From Muscardinus avellanarius (lineage: Eukaryota > Chordata > Mammalia > Rodentia > Gliridae), in the NCBI GenBank assembly GCA_963383645.1, contig OY726563.1:36238331-36302330 (forward strand): 64,000 nt of DNA. The letters are read 5' to 3'. Below the pieces are notes generated by a model, which saw only the letters and a list, made by a program, of their open reading frames with translations, had not been told where the DNA came from and did no database searches. This document shows positions 1 through 9,540 of this stretch, in pieces; within the stretch, counting starts at the first letter, position 1, and each line of letters starts with the position of its first letter. The position numbers and the translations under genes are program-made.

Positions 1-758
1 GGCCCAAATGAATTTGTATTGCTCATAATTAAGTGGCTGAAAGAAAATGGGAGTTGAATGAGCAGAGTGGAGAATGGTAAAAAGATGGGATCAGAAAGAT
101 GGGAAGATTTTTAACTATCATATGATCAGTCATAGATGAAATTCTGATTGTTTTCTGTGTGTGATAGGTGACCATTAGAGGATTTTGAACAGGCTGCTAT
201 ACAGAGAACAAAAGGAAGTGGCAAAGAAGTCCATTTAAGAAACTAAGTAATGGATGATAGTGGCTTGACCCAGAGTAAAAGCATAGGTGGACAAAATCAA
301 GATACATTTTGAAAGCTGATACCGCCTGCCTAAAAATTGATGTATGGAATAGAAAATAATTAAGGATAAACACCTATGTTTTGAACAATTGGAAAAAATG
401 TGGTTGTCATTAACTGAAATGTGGAAGACAAAAAGTGGAAGGTTTGGGGACAAATATCAAAAGTTTGGTGTCTGATATGTTAAGACTGGCATTTATTTAG
501 TCATCAAAGTGGACATGTCACAGAGGTAGTTGAATGTTGGTGTGCAATTCTGCTGTTTAAAAGGCACTCTAGAATGAAGATAGACTTGAAAGTCATTAGC
601 ATAAAATGATGTTCAAATCCACAAGGCAGGATAAATTAACGTAAGGAAAGACTGAAGATAAAAAAAGATAAGAGGTCTGAAGGATAAACCACTAGGGGAC
701 TCCAATATAGAGAGATGAAAAGAGGAAGAGAAGCCACTGAGGGTGGTTAAAAAGGATC
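1..758 (+). repeat. Ancient long mammalian interspersed repeat, part 1
   Basis: Diverged copy of a widespread, low-copy mammalian repeat whose family name I cannot give with confidence. The text runs collinearly through recognisable blocks: a block like 'atgatagtggcttg', then 'aagtggacatgtcacagaggtagttg', then 'aaccactaggggactcc'. Related blocks recur at 20190-20945 and 56130-56510. No coding potential is visible. The ORFs here are short and chance-like. Confidence 0.4.
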
Positions 759-968
759 AGCCATGCTGGAAGTGGTGGCACATGCCTGTAATCCCAGTAT
801 TTGGGAGGCTGAAACAGGAAGATTGCAGGTTGGAAGACAGCCTCAGGAAGTAGTAAAACTCTCATCAACCTAGTGAGACCCAGTTTCTAAATAAAGAGAA
901 AATAGGGCTGAGGATGCTGCTCAGAGATGTAATGCCCTTGGGTTCAATACTCAGTACCAAATAAAAAT
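759..968 (+). mobile_element. MEN/B1-dID dimeric SINE
   Basis: Left B1-like monomer (gtggcacatgcctgtaatcc), an A-rich linker near 890-902, then a dID right monomer ending 'cagtaccaa' and a short A-rich tail. It is inserted into the ancient repeat that continues on both sides. It is moderately diverged, so the insertion is old. Confidence 0.85.
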
Positions 969-2240
969 GTATTTTCAAAAGAGAAGAATGAGCACCTCTG
1001 TTAAATGCTCTTGAATACTTGCATAAAAGGAATTTACACAATAAAGCACTTAATTTGTTGATATAGAATTCTGCTCACCATGACAAGAGTTGTTTCCAAA
1101 AAATGGAGAGAAAAGATATTTGCTATAATAGGTTTAAGAGAGAAAAGCAGATGAGAATTTGGAAAACAAAGCATGGAGACAGCAGATTTTTGCTATTAAA
1201 GGGGGTAAGAAATGAGATCATAGCTTAAAAGAGACATAAGATAATGGGGTATTTTGATTTAATATTCAAAATACTAAATATAAAATAGTCAATTTTATAA
1301 CAAGTCTACATGTTGATGAAAATTATCCTATAGAAATGGGATTATTTCTAGAGCAAAGACACCAGATGTTACAGAGGAGAGGAATACAGTGTATAAATAT
1401 AGTGATGATTATTATTTATTTGTTTTTATAGGTAATAGAAAGTATTGGTTCTAATAGAAGAAATTATAGATGTGATAAGAATAAAAGAGAGTGTGAATGT
1501 ATTGGAGAACTGTAGAAGAGAAAGTAGAAAATAGACATCTTTGAGAACAGCCCAATGACTTCCTAGCAAGACAAGGCATATTTGCTAGGCATTGATGAGG
1601 ACCCACTTGGTTAGTGCTAGGAAAACATGATAAGTTTTAAGAATAGTAGGAGTGAGGGTATTAGTTTACTAAGCTTAAAATATAGAAAGATATTGTATGA
1701 AATTGTGGTATTGAATTTGAGATTAAGGATATTTCCCATTATGAAAGGCTGAGTGACTAGGAGTGCAGTATATGAAAATTGCTAAAAAAAAACAAAACAA
1801 AGATTGTGAAGTCTGGGTTAATGTAATTAAAAACCTTCACAGGGTTTTTGATGGAGAGTGCAAGTAAAATTATAAATGACAAGGACATCTATCCTTTCTT
1901 GAGGTTCTCTAAACAGCATTTAGGAGGACTGTAAAGGAAGCATCATTGTCCTCAGAAAACAGATTATGTGTAGAAGAAGGTGAAGGGAACATTATGAGAT
2001 GAGGTGAAGGATATAGGACTTTGCTGATGATAGACCACAAGTCTCAGAGGCAAAGGAACTGAGAATCAGGAAAGTGTGAGAAAGGAAGTCAAACTTGTAC
2101 ATGTACAATGCTGGATAGGAAGAGAATCTGGATGATGAGGGATAACCTTGAAGACCTGCACTTTTAGTAGTAACTGATGAAGGAATGGGAGAGGTAGGCT
2201 AAGGGAAGGTAAGGGGGAAAGGCCTAGTTCTAAAATCATG
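969..2240 (+). repeat. Ancient long repeat, part 2, grading into AT-rich DNA
   Basis: Collinear continuation of the repeat at 1-758: purine-rich text such as 'tgctataataggtttaagag' and 'gatgaggtgaaggatatagg'. No convincing ORF is present. The assignment is by resemblance to the common mammalian repeat and is least certain between 1400 and 1900. Confidence 0.35.
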
Positions 2241-2525
2241 TCTTTTTTATCTACAGATTCAATGTAATATCCATTAAATTACTAAGATCATTCCTCAAAG
2301 ACATAGAAAAATCAGTCCTTAAATTTATTTGGAACAACAAAAAACCCAGAATAGCCAAAATAGTTCTCAGCAACAAAAACCATGCAGGAGGAATCACAAT
2401 ACCTAACTTTAAATATACTAAAGAGCCATTGTAATAAAAACAGCATGGTACTGGCACAAAACCAAATACATAGACCAATGGAGCAGAATAGAAATAGAAA
2501 ATGAGCAAACTGACACTTATCCACT
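2241..2525 (+). mobile_element. LINE-1 ORF2 fragment
   Basis: The sense-strand text corresponds to the region between the L1 reverse transcriptase and the C-terminal domain ([17 protein letters not shown], then a [12 protein letters not shown] block near 2385-2410). It is frame-broken, and both ends are internal to ORF2 with no 3'UTR or poly(A) attached, so this is a fragment left by deletion or rearrangement. The antisense ORFs reported over it are shadows. Confidence 0.8.
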
Positions 2526-3955
2526 TACTTCTTCCTTGTTGTTTTTTCTTTTCTCCCATTACACAAAATAGCTTCTTTCTTCCTCTAAACTTTGAATTCT
2601 ATGCTTTCCAGATATTAGATATATGGGTTCTGTTCCAGGATAGGAATTTTGTCTCTTGACATCAAAGACACTTTCCCCTCCCTCTTGGGACAAGGGCTGA
2701 ATTTCAGCATGGACACTGGCATGTTTCCTCCAGAAGGAAACACATACCAAGACCCAGGTGTGATTATGTGGACTCACAGAGACTCTACCATCTTCAATGA
2801 CTGTTCAGTGAAGTTAGAAGAGGTGTTAATGCTCCACAGGTTAAATTTTTACCAATGAGACAAGAGACAGAAAGGAAGTGGCAAATAAACAGCTTTTCCT
2901 TGTTCTCTTTTCAACACAAATGGATGGTTCAGAAAAGCAGTATTTCCACAAATCCTTTATAAAGATATCCTATATGACTGACCAATTACATAATTCTCTT
3001 GCATACCTGTGAGTATCTTGGTAATTCATCACTTTATATTGGCTTCTATTCTTTGTTCAACTAAAATCCCTGTCCTTTATTCTTGATTCACTGAGATTGT
3101 AGCCTTTCCAAAAGTCATGCATATAACTTGTATATGATGTTCGCAGGGTTTGTTTTTAAGATAATTCAGTGTAAGACAAAAATGGAGACAATAAGTTTTC
3201 ATGATTGTGTGCATTTCTATTAAGTAAACAAGGACTTAGGGGACTTGTTTTGACCAACAAATGAATAGTTATCCTATTTGAGAATATTCTATTTGAGAAT
3301 ATGTTCTAGAGTAGAACTTGTTTTGCTTAGGCTTAATTTATCATCCAATATGCTTTGAGGCATATTTGTAAAGTCACCTAGCTAGAGAATATCTGCAGCT
3401 TGCCTACAACAAGTCTAGGTTGGGAAAATATTTAGTGTGGGACATTTTTAAACTTACAGAGATCAAATAAATTTTGACCCATAATGATGACAGAATCTCT
3501 GTAATTATGAATATATAGACGTAGCAATGAACTCCTTATGCTATTATCCATTTTACAACTATACAATATAAATTAAAAGCTGAATTTATCACATCACACA
3601 ACAAATAAAATTGAAATAACAACAGTTTTATATAGCAGGTATTTTTGGTTAGAGTTAAAGTAGTATTCACCATTGATATTTCATATTGATATATCATAGT
3701 ATGTTATATGATGACTTGATTCTCCTACTGTTTGCCCTGTTTAAACAATTTTAAGACCTTTTATTTTACAAATATCTTTAGTTTGTGTCATATTAATGGA
3801 CCATTAACATATTAGTTTAGCTTATGTCTTTTTCTATGAGCCCAAACAATTAAAGTATAACCTTGCTCCAAAGCACACTGTAGTTTTCAGGATATCACCT
3901 TAGATTCTATATAATTAAGTAGCATAAGTCAAAATTTAATAGTTTTATACACTAA
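2526..3955. other. Unassigned AT-rich intergenic DNA
   Basis: I see no gene, known repeat or clear structure, apart from a tandem echo of 'ctatttgagaat' near 3277-3300. The 69-codon ORF at 2649-2858 has no recognisable features. Confidence 0.4.
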
Positions 3956-3959
3956 TACA

Positions 3960-4065
3960 TTTTAGTTTTATTTTTTATTTTAATGCTTTTATGGTTGCAT
4001 TATAGTCTCACATTGTAATATAAAACATGTTAATGACATACATACACAAAGTACTTTAAAACAAA
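3960..4065 (-). mobile_element. LINE-1 3' end, antisense remnant (lineage A type)
   Basis: The text 'ttttatggttgcattatagt...gacatacatacac' matches, with divergence, the reverse complement of the lineage A L1 3' terminus seen more clearly at 5486 and 10741. Only the last about 100 bases remain. Confidence 0.45.
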
Positions 4066-4181
4066 AGTGTAGGATTTAAACAGTTTAAGGGTATCAATAT
4101 TTGCACAATGGTAGGTGCTAGAAAATTTTCATTTGTGGCATTAGGGGAAGCTAAAATGAGTAAAGAGATATACTTACCAGC

Positions 4182-4477
4182 TGTTATGGTTTGTATTTGA
4201 AATGTTACCCACACTTCATGTCCTACACAAGACAGCTATGTTGGAGGCAGGGATTGGTTGCTTGTGAGTGTCTCTGGGAGTATGGCCTTGAGAACTCTTT
4301 CTCTGCTCTTGCCCTTCTCTTCCTGCTGCCATGCACTGAGCTCTACAAACTTCATGTAGCCTAACATAAATTAGTATCTCTGAAATATCCATAACTTTTA
4401 GCAAATAAATCTTCCTTACTCTAAGTTGTGGCCATTAGGTATTTTGGGTCATAGCAGTGAGAATGCTGATTGAAACA
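4182..4477 (+). mobile_element. Solo LTR, MaLR-like, with 5-bp target duplication
   Basis: A 296-bp element starting TGTTATGGTTTG and ending TTGAAACA, flanked by the direct repeat CCAGC at 4177-4181 and 4478-4482. The TG...CA termini, the 5-bp duplication and an internal 'aaataaatctt' polyadenylation-type signal near 4403 define a solo LTR. Its relative at 41087-41432 shares the 'cttcctctaagttgtgg' 3' block. No internal retroviral sequence accompanies it, so it arose by LTR-LTR recombination. Confidence 0.75.
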
Positions 4478-4482
4478 CCAGC

Positions 4483-5480
4483 ATACCAAAACTTAAATGT
4501 TGTCACTTCACAATTTTTTATGGTCAAAATATCATGTAAGCACAAATGCAAGCATGCATGTTGAAATAAAGCAAGCAGTACTTGATTATAAAGTGGTCAA
4601 TGATATGATACAGAATGTGTCATTCTTATTAACTTTAAAATAATCAGAATGGAAGCTCATGGGTTAAAAAAGAATATTGTAATAAACACATAGACATACA
4701 AAACACTTTCCAATGAATTCCCAGAAAGACGAAGTCCTTCATTGGGGAAACATGCTCTAGGGCTGTGGTTTTTAATTTGTCATCTCTTTGTGAGTAAGGT
4801 TAAAAATTCATTGATCCTCATCCTATAAAATCTACATATGTGTGCACAAAAACTTATTTTGACTATAGTTTAGTAAGATCATGAATGTCCTGATACCAAT
4901 CCAAGGAGTGACATAATTACATTATTTCACTTAATTTCTCTGATTATTTTGGTAAGTAGTATCCTGTAGAGCAATCTCAGAGTAGCATAATTATTCTCTT
5001 TTGTATGTTAATTGTCTTTTTTCTGAGATTCCCTTAGGACATTTTTACTTAATTTTTAAATATCAATAGATTTACCAGTTACTTTTCCTAGGAAATTTTC
5101 AACCCTTTTATTAAATCTTTATTTTATCTCTATCCTACTTTTGTCATCTTTCTGTAATTTTATAACTTATTTCTTTTAAATTTTATTTTGTGTGATATTT
5201 TTGAAGCTTGATTTCCAGTATCCTGATGTTGAGCTCAAATATTATTCTAGTTATTGTTACATCCAATGTCACATTTATCTCTGTAAATATTTTCATTTAT
5301 TTCTCATATTTATTTTTATTTCTCATATTTCTTCCCAGTGACAACTTATTTCTCATCTCCTAGTTTTTGTTTCTTTAAAAGCAAGACTGTGATGCTTATA
5401 CTTTTTTTTAACTCTTAGCCTTTAAATCATGCTGAGTAAAACATGCTATGCATTTGTTTTTTAGGGCTATGTAATTATTA
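4483..5480. other. Unassigned AT-rich intergenic DNA
   Basis: No gene is visible. The thymine-rich stretch at 5030-5420 could be a heavily decayed antisense L1, but I cannot align it convincingly. Confidence 0.35.
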
Positions 5481-5485
5481 TTTTT

Positions 5486-5866
5486 ATACTTTTATTGGTA
5501 CATTGTAATTATACATTATAGCAAGGTTCAAAGTGATAAAGACATACATGAATATAGAGCTTGATGTGTTTCTTCCAAATTCCACCCAATACTCACCTCT
5601 CTGAGTACATATTTGTATGATTGTTAGTGATACCTTCATAGATGAACATAGCATTACTTGAACTATTTTCCTTATCAGTTCTTTCTTTTACCTTCCCACC
5701 TCCTTCTCCCAATCCCCTTCTACTATTCTACTGGTCTCTCTTCATTTATCTAAAGTGACTTTAGTTTCCTATTTTATCTCTAACTTCCATATATGTGAAG
5801 AAGCATGTGACCTTTGACTTTCTGTGATTGGCTGGTCTCACTCAGCATAATATTCTCAAGATGTGG
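5486..5866 (-). mobile_element. LINE-1 3'UTR and ORF2 terminus, antisense
   Basis: Begins 'cttttattggtacattgtaa', the complement of the lineage A end. It runs through the pyrimidine-rich complement of the G-rich tract (5690-5730) to 'tctcactcagcataatattctc', the complement of the end of ORF2. It is 5'-truncated, and a scrap of tRNA-like SINE (gatgtggctcagcggtag) abuts it at 5866-5890. Confidence 0.75.
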
Positions 5867-5899
5867 CTCAGCGGTAGAACACTTGTCTATTATTTGCTT

Positions 5900-6463
5900 T
5901 TAGAATGTTTTTCCTCTGTTGAGTGATTTTTACTCATTGTTCAATTAGTTTGTCTTTGATTTTCTAAAATTGGACCAGATATTAAACTTTAAAGAAATTC
6001 CTTACTAGTTCCTGCTTTCCAACTTCCAAATATTTTCATGTAAGAAAACTGATTATTCTTAAACAACCGTTAGGAAGGGCCTTTGTCACTTACAATCAAA
6101 TATAATTTCTAATTTATGCATGTTAAATTTATAAATGGAGATGTAACATTTATAAATATGTATACGTCAAATATTGTGTTATCATTAGTAAACAAACTAT
6201 AAGAAATATATAGAAATATAGATAAAATTACATTAGCATTAAATAGACTTTGGTTCATTATTCCACATTCATATTAAATCAATTATATACAGAAGTATAT
6301 AAATATATGAGAGAAATGCTATAATTAAATAAAGTAAAATTAATTGTTATATGTTAAACCAAAATTAACTGACAGAAAAAGCATGACATAGGCTGGCAAG
6401 TTCATATAAGACATGAATAATGTCATTCATGAACTTTGACTTTTTGGTAACTGAGAATAATAA
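5900..6463. other. Unassigned AT-rich intergenic DNA
   Basis: No gene or recognised repeat. The base composition is strongly A+T with many short AT runs (6180-6360). Confidence 0.35.
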
Positions 6464-6524
6464 ATTAAAATCTACCTAAGTGGATTAACACTTAGGTACA
6501 TTTACCACTTAGGTAGATTTTAAT
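6464..6524. repeat. Perfect 20-bp inverted repeat with 21-nt loop
   Basis: Arms at 6464-6483 and 6505-6524 are exact reverse complements (core ctacctaagtgg / ccacttaggtag). The loop itself holds another 'cttaggta' copy. Two further direct copies of an 'aatctaycactaaggtag' unit follow at 6523-6560. This looks like local, replication-slippage-type growth of one short motif in both orientations. Confidence 0.8.
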
Positions 6525-6547
6525 CTATCACTAAGGTAGTTTAATCT

Positions 6548-6670
6548 ACCACTAAGGTAGCTTAGTGAGATCCTCAACAACTTACTGAGACCATTTCAAA
6601 ATAAAAAATAAAATAAGGTTGTAGTTCTGAGGTTAGACAGCTCCTGAGTGAAATCCCTAGTACTTAAAAA
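6548..6670 (+). mobile_element. MEN SINE, 3' part
   Basis: It lacks most of the left monomer. It starts within 'agcttagtgagatcctcaacaactta', keeps the A-rich linker (6597-6614) and a dID half ending 'ccctagtacttaaaaaac'. The 5' boundary lies in the hairpin-associated repeats. Confidence 0.65.
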
Positions 6671-7108
6671 ACTAGTACTATTCTTTTGAAGTTGATTATC
6701 ACTTTATTTTATCCTATCACCTTTTGATTTGTAGGTTTGGGGATATGTTATTAGACATAAATCTAAAATTTTCATATTTTTGAAAGGTTAACTCTAGATC
6801 ATAAAATGTCTTTCTTGATCCACAACGTCTAGACAAAGAGAACAATGAATGTGCTAAAAGAGAAATGGTCATATATTTAATTACTGAAGCTTTCTGACTG
6901 CTTAATTGCTGGCTCTCATATTGCAGCTAGAGTAAACTCAGCACTTGAATATATTGTCTCAACAGCTGGAAGCATAAAAGATTTGTAAAACTAAAATAAT
7001 ATAAAACATCTTTCTTCCTAGAAATGCTTTTGTCTCAAAGATTGCTCTGTCTTATATTAGCTACATCACATTCCTTGTGGCAAATTATATCAATATTTTT
7101 CTATTCTT
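6671..7108. other. Unassigned intergenic DNA, 5' flank of the composite element
   Basis: Apparently single-copy sequence with no feature recognised. It is useful as the anchor for an empty-site comparison of the insertion that follows. Confidence 0.4.
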
Positions 7109-7123
7109 TAAATTTCTTGTGTC
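7109..7123 (+). repeat. Target-site duplication, left copy (taaatttcttgtgtc)
   Basis: Exact 15-nt match to 10643-10657. The junction cttt|aaattt fits the L1 endonuclease preference (TTT/AA on the cut strand). It lies immediately before the GC-rich repeat array. Confidence 0.8.
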
Positions 7124-7440
7124 TTGTGAGGCCGGGATCAGAGCCTGCCGTGAGGCTAGGCCGGTGATGGGGCCTCCAAGGCCAAGATCGGAGCCTGCAG
7201 AGGGGTTAGGCTGGAGCTGGAACCAGTGAGGCCGGGATCTGAGCCTGCCGTGAGGCAAGGCTGGTGCTGGGGCGTCTGAGGCCGGGATTGGAGCCTGCTG
7301 AGGGGTGAGGCTGGTGCTGGGGCCAGCAAGGCCGGGATCGGGGCCTGCCATGAGGCAAAGCCAGTGCTAGAGCCAGTGAGGCCGGCATCAGTCTGCTGGG
7401 TGGCCAGGCCAGTGCCGGAGCTGCCAAGAGTGGGATCAGA
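7124..7440 (+). repeat. GC-rich minisatellite, six 50-bp units in register
   Basis: Units begin at 7128, 7178, 7228, 7278, 7328 and 7378, each exactly 50 bases, starting gaggccgggat or a variant, with a degenerate seventh from 7428. Odd units read gcctgccgtgaggc and even units gcctgcagagggg or gcctgctgagggg, so there is a 100-bp two-unit higher-order period. The array starts four bases after the target duplication, so it is the 5' end of the mobile element rather than local satellite DNA. The long antisense ORFs over it (for example 7156-7656) are by-products of a repeat almost free of stop codons. Confidence 0.85.
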
Positions 7441-7826
7441 ATTTGCAATGCGGCATACACAGAGAAATATCACAGAAAATAAAAAACCAGATGCTTTCCC
7501 TAATATGCAAAAACTGGAAGAAATAGGTAATAGGAGGAGATCTAGTTGAAGAAAGGGCCCTATAGAGGAGCAATTAAGGTGACCAATCAGAGGGGATAGG
7601 ATGGGGAAGTATGGAATCGCTTTAAAATTCATGATGTATGTAAACAAATGTATCAAAGTTAATCACCAATCAAGCATGGGCTTGAGGGAGGGGGAAGGAA
7701 TGGGATGGGGATTGGATAAAGGCTAATTGGATGACGTGTGCTTGTATATACTCACAAGTTCTTGTATTCCATTGTGATGTATGACTACAATGCATCAATA
7801 TAATATATATATTAAAAGAAATAAAT
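7441..7826 (+). mobile_element. LINE-1 3' end (ORF2 tail + lineage A 3'UTR) of the outer composite element
   Basis: About 25 codons of the ORF2 C-terminus are readable from about 7450: a QKIKNQMLSLICKN-like block, then KK and a stop near 7525. The 3'UTR follows with the G-rich tract (7686-7715) and the family-specific end 'tgatgtatgactacaatgcatcaata', then an A/T-rich tail. ORF2 upstream of this is missing and replaced by the 50-bp array. Either a promoter-type repeat was spliced or deleted onto the 3' end, or the array was acquired by template switching. Confidence 0.75.
7814..7826 (+). repeat. Target-site duplication of the inner element, left copy
   Basis: aaaagaaataaat, preceded by 'att', so the nick is at the canonical TT|AAAA. 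The partner at 10617-10629 differs at one base. Part of the match overlaps the poly(A), so the informative part is gaaataa plus the final t. Confidence 0.6.
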
Positions 7827-8620
7827 GGAATTTCCGGGAAGATGGCGACCGAGAAAAGCGGGGCTTAAGAGCCCCGCTAACAACAAATCTCCATTACCAC
7901 AAAATCAGCGCCTTTCATAGCCAGAAAACACCATCACCAGTGAAACAAAAAATCACCAGGCTCCAGAGAGAAAGCGGACTGAGAACAGAGCCACAGAGGA
8001 GATAACCGGCCTTGCGCCCGAGGACGCGGCAGACGCGGCAGCAGCGCCATACTGCCGGCGGCACCAGCGAATTCACAGGACGGCTACAGCAAGCCGAGGT
8101 GAGCCACTGCGGAACAGCCAGGCGGGATTTCTCCGCGCAGAGGGCATCTAAAGCTCCCAGTGGCCGTGCTCAACACACGCTGCAGGGATTCAGAGTAGAA
8201 ATCAAAATCAAGAAGGAAAACGCCAGCCCCATAGCCGAGGGCGTAGCAGCGGCGCCATATTGCCACCGGCGGCAGCAGCAGCGAATTCAGCGAGGCCAGT
8301 ACAGCTACATCTGCGTACTCAAGAACAGTGAGTCAAATTGCGGGCCACAGAGGAGAAATCCCAGTACTGTACTCCCTGGGACTTGACCCAGTGGGGGAGG
8401 GGCGGTGGCAGAGATATCACACCATAGGAGAACGTGCAACCTGGAACCCCCCACAGTCTAAAGCAGCCTCTATCGACTCTCTGGGTTGGAGACTCTGTGA
8501 TAAAACCCAGTAAAGGAGTAGTGGGGTCCGAGATACTACTGACTCGAGATCCAGAACACCTTAAGGGTAGTCATAGTGACCCAAGGGAAGAACCCAGAGA
8601 AGGCACAAACATCCGAAATC
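7827..8620 (+). promoter_or_regulatory. LINE-1 5'UTR / internal promoter, apparently full length
   Basis: This is the GC-rich leader of the inner L1, starting GGAATTTCC directly after the target duplication, as expected for an untruncated 5' end. A YY1-type site AAGATGGCG lies at 7839-7847, the position in which young L1s place their YY1 initiation-positioning site. Overlapping it are a kB-like GGAATTTCC (7827-7835) and a STAT-like palindrome TTCCGGGAA (7832-7840). A 60-base block around 'gcgccatactgcc' (8045) recurs imperfectly at about 8249, so the leader contains a partial internal duplication about 205 bases apart. The leader also holds a 124-codon sense ORF (8012-8386). CpG-rich DNA like this is rare elsewhere in the window. 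Confidence 0.75.
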
Positions 8621-9538
8621 ATGGGAAAGAGGAATAATACTGGAGCAATTAATGCCCACAACCCCACAACATCAGAACCTGATAAAACAGAAAATCAGAG
8701 ATTTCTAGAAGATCAAATCAGGAAAATAACTGTAGAAATTATAGAGGTGCTTCGAAAAGAACTCAGAGAGAGCCAAAAAGAGATAAAGGATGCAATTAAT
8801 GAAGTAAAGGCCTCAATTCAAAGCACAAACAACCGATTAGAACACATGGAGAACAGAATCTCGCTCTTAGAAGATGAGCAATCCAAAAATGAACTCATAG
8901 TTTCTAATCTAGAAAAAAATATCCGACAACAGGAATCTGATATTGAAGAAATATGGGCCCATTTTAAGAGAGCTAACCTAAGAATAATTGGAATAGAGGA
9001 GGGAAAAGAAAGTGAAACCAAAGGGATCAACAATCTCTTCAAAGAAGTAATAGCAGAAAATTTTCCAAACATAGAGCAAGAGGTTGATACAAAGGTCCAG
9101 GAAACTTATAGAACTCCCTTTAGACAGGATCGGAGAAGAGGATCCCCACGCCACATAATTGTCAAAATGACCAATGTGGAAGCCAAGCAGAGAACCTTAA
9201 AGGCAACAAAAACAAAGGGCCAAGTGACATTCAGAGCCAAACCAATTAGAATCACTCCAGACTTCCCAAACCAAGTCATGAGAGCCAGAAGGGCTTGGAG
9301 TAACATATTCCAAACTCTGAAAGAAAACAACTTCCAGCCAAAAATTTCCTACCCAGAAAAACTTTCTATCAAATTAGATGGAGAAATAAGAAGCTTCCAT
9401 GACAAACAGAAACTGAAGGAATTTATGTCTTCAAAACCAGCACTAGAGAAAATACTCAAAGAGATTAACTACAAAGAAGAAATAGGTAACACACACCAGA
9501 ACCAGAGAAAGAAGAGTTTCCATCCAACAGACAATTAA
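8621..9538 (+). CDS. LINE-1 ORF1 protein (L1 ORF1p), intact 305 codons
   Basis: Nucleic-acid-binding chaperone of the L1 ribonucleoprotein. It trimerises, coats L1 RNA in the cytoplasm and assists target-primed reverse transcription. Residues 27-112 are a long heptad-like coiled coil (LEDQIRK, LEHMENRI, LEDEQSK). The RRM-type domain begins at about 118 with the family hallmark NLRIIGI and includes RHIIVKM (177-183). The C-terminal domain (about 210-285) keeps the ARRAW, FQPKISYP and DKQKL blocks typical of the family. Human ORF1p is 338 residues, and the shorter length here is in the N-terminus and coiled coil. I chose the ATG at 8621 because MGK- is the conserved family start, although an in-frame ATG at 8576 would add 15 residues. 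There are no stops or frameshifts. Oddly, no ORF2 follows: 9541 enters antisense sequence of an older L1. The protein may still be made, but the element cannot move by itself. Confidence 0.92.
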   Translation: MGKRNNTGAINAHNPTTSEPDKTENQRFLEDQIRKITVEIIEVLRKELRESQKEIKDAINEVKASIQSTNNRLEHMENRISLLEDEQSKNELIVSNLEKNIRQQESDIEEIWAHFKRANLRIIGIEEGKESETKGINNLFKEVIAENFPNIEQEVDTKVQETYRTPFRQDRRRGSPRHIIVKMTNVEAKQRTLKATKTKGQVTFRAKPIRITPDFPNQVMRARRAWSNIFQTLKENNFQPKISYPEKLSIKLDGEIRSFHDKQKLKEFMSSKPALEKILKEINYKEEIGNTHQNQRKKSFHPTDN

Positions 9539-9540
9539 GA

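Noticed and set aside
7128..7427. CRISPR-like regular array
   Set aside because: Units are contiguous without spacers and the host is a mammal; it is a minisatellite.
7156..7656. 166-codon minus-strand ORF, proline/alanine-rich and repetitive
   Set aside because: It is the complement of the 50-bp GC-rich array, which lacks stops in several frames. All overlapping ORFs (7085-7351, 7206-7460) have the same cause.
8576..8620. Upstream in-frame ATG as the true ORF1 start
   Set aside because: The family start is MGK..., which corresponds to 8621. The 15 extra residues (MTQGKNPEK...) have no counterpart in known ORF1p.
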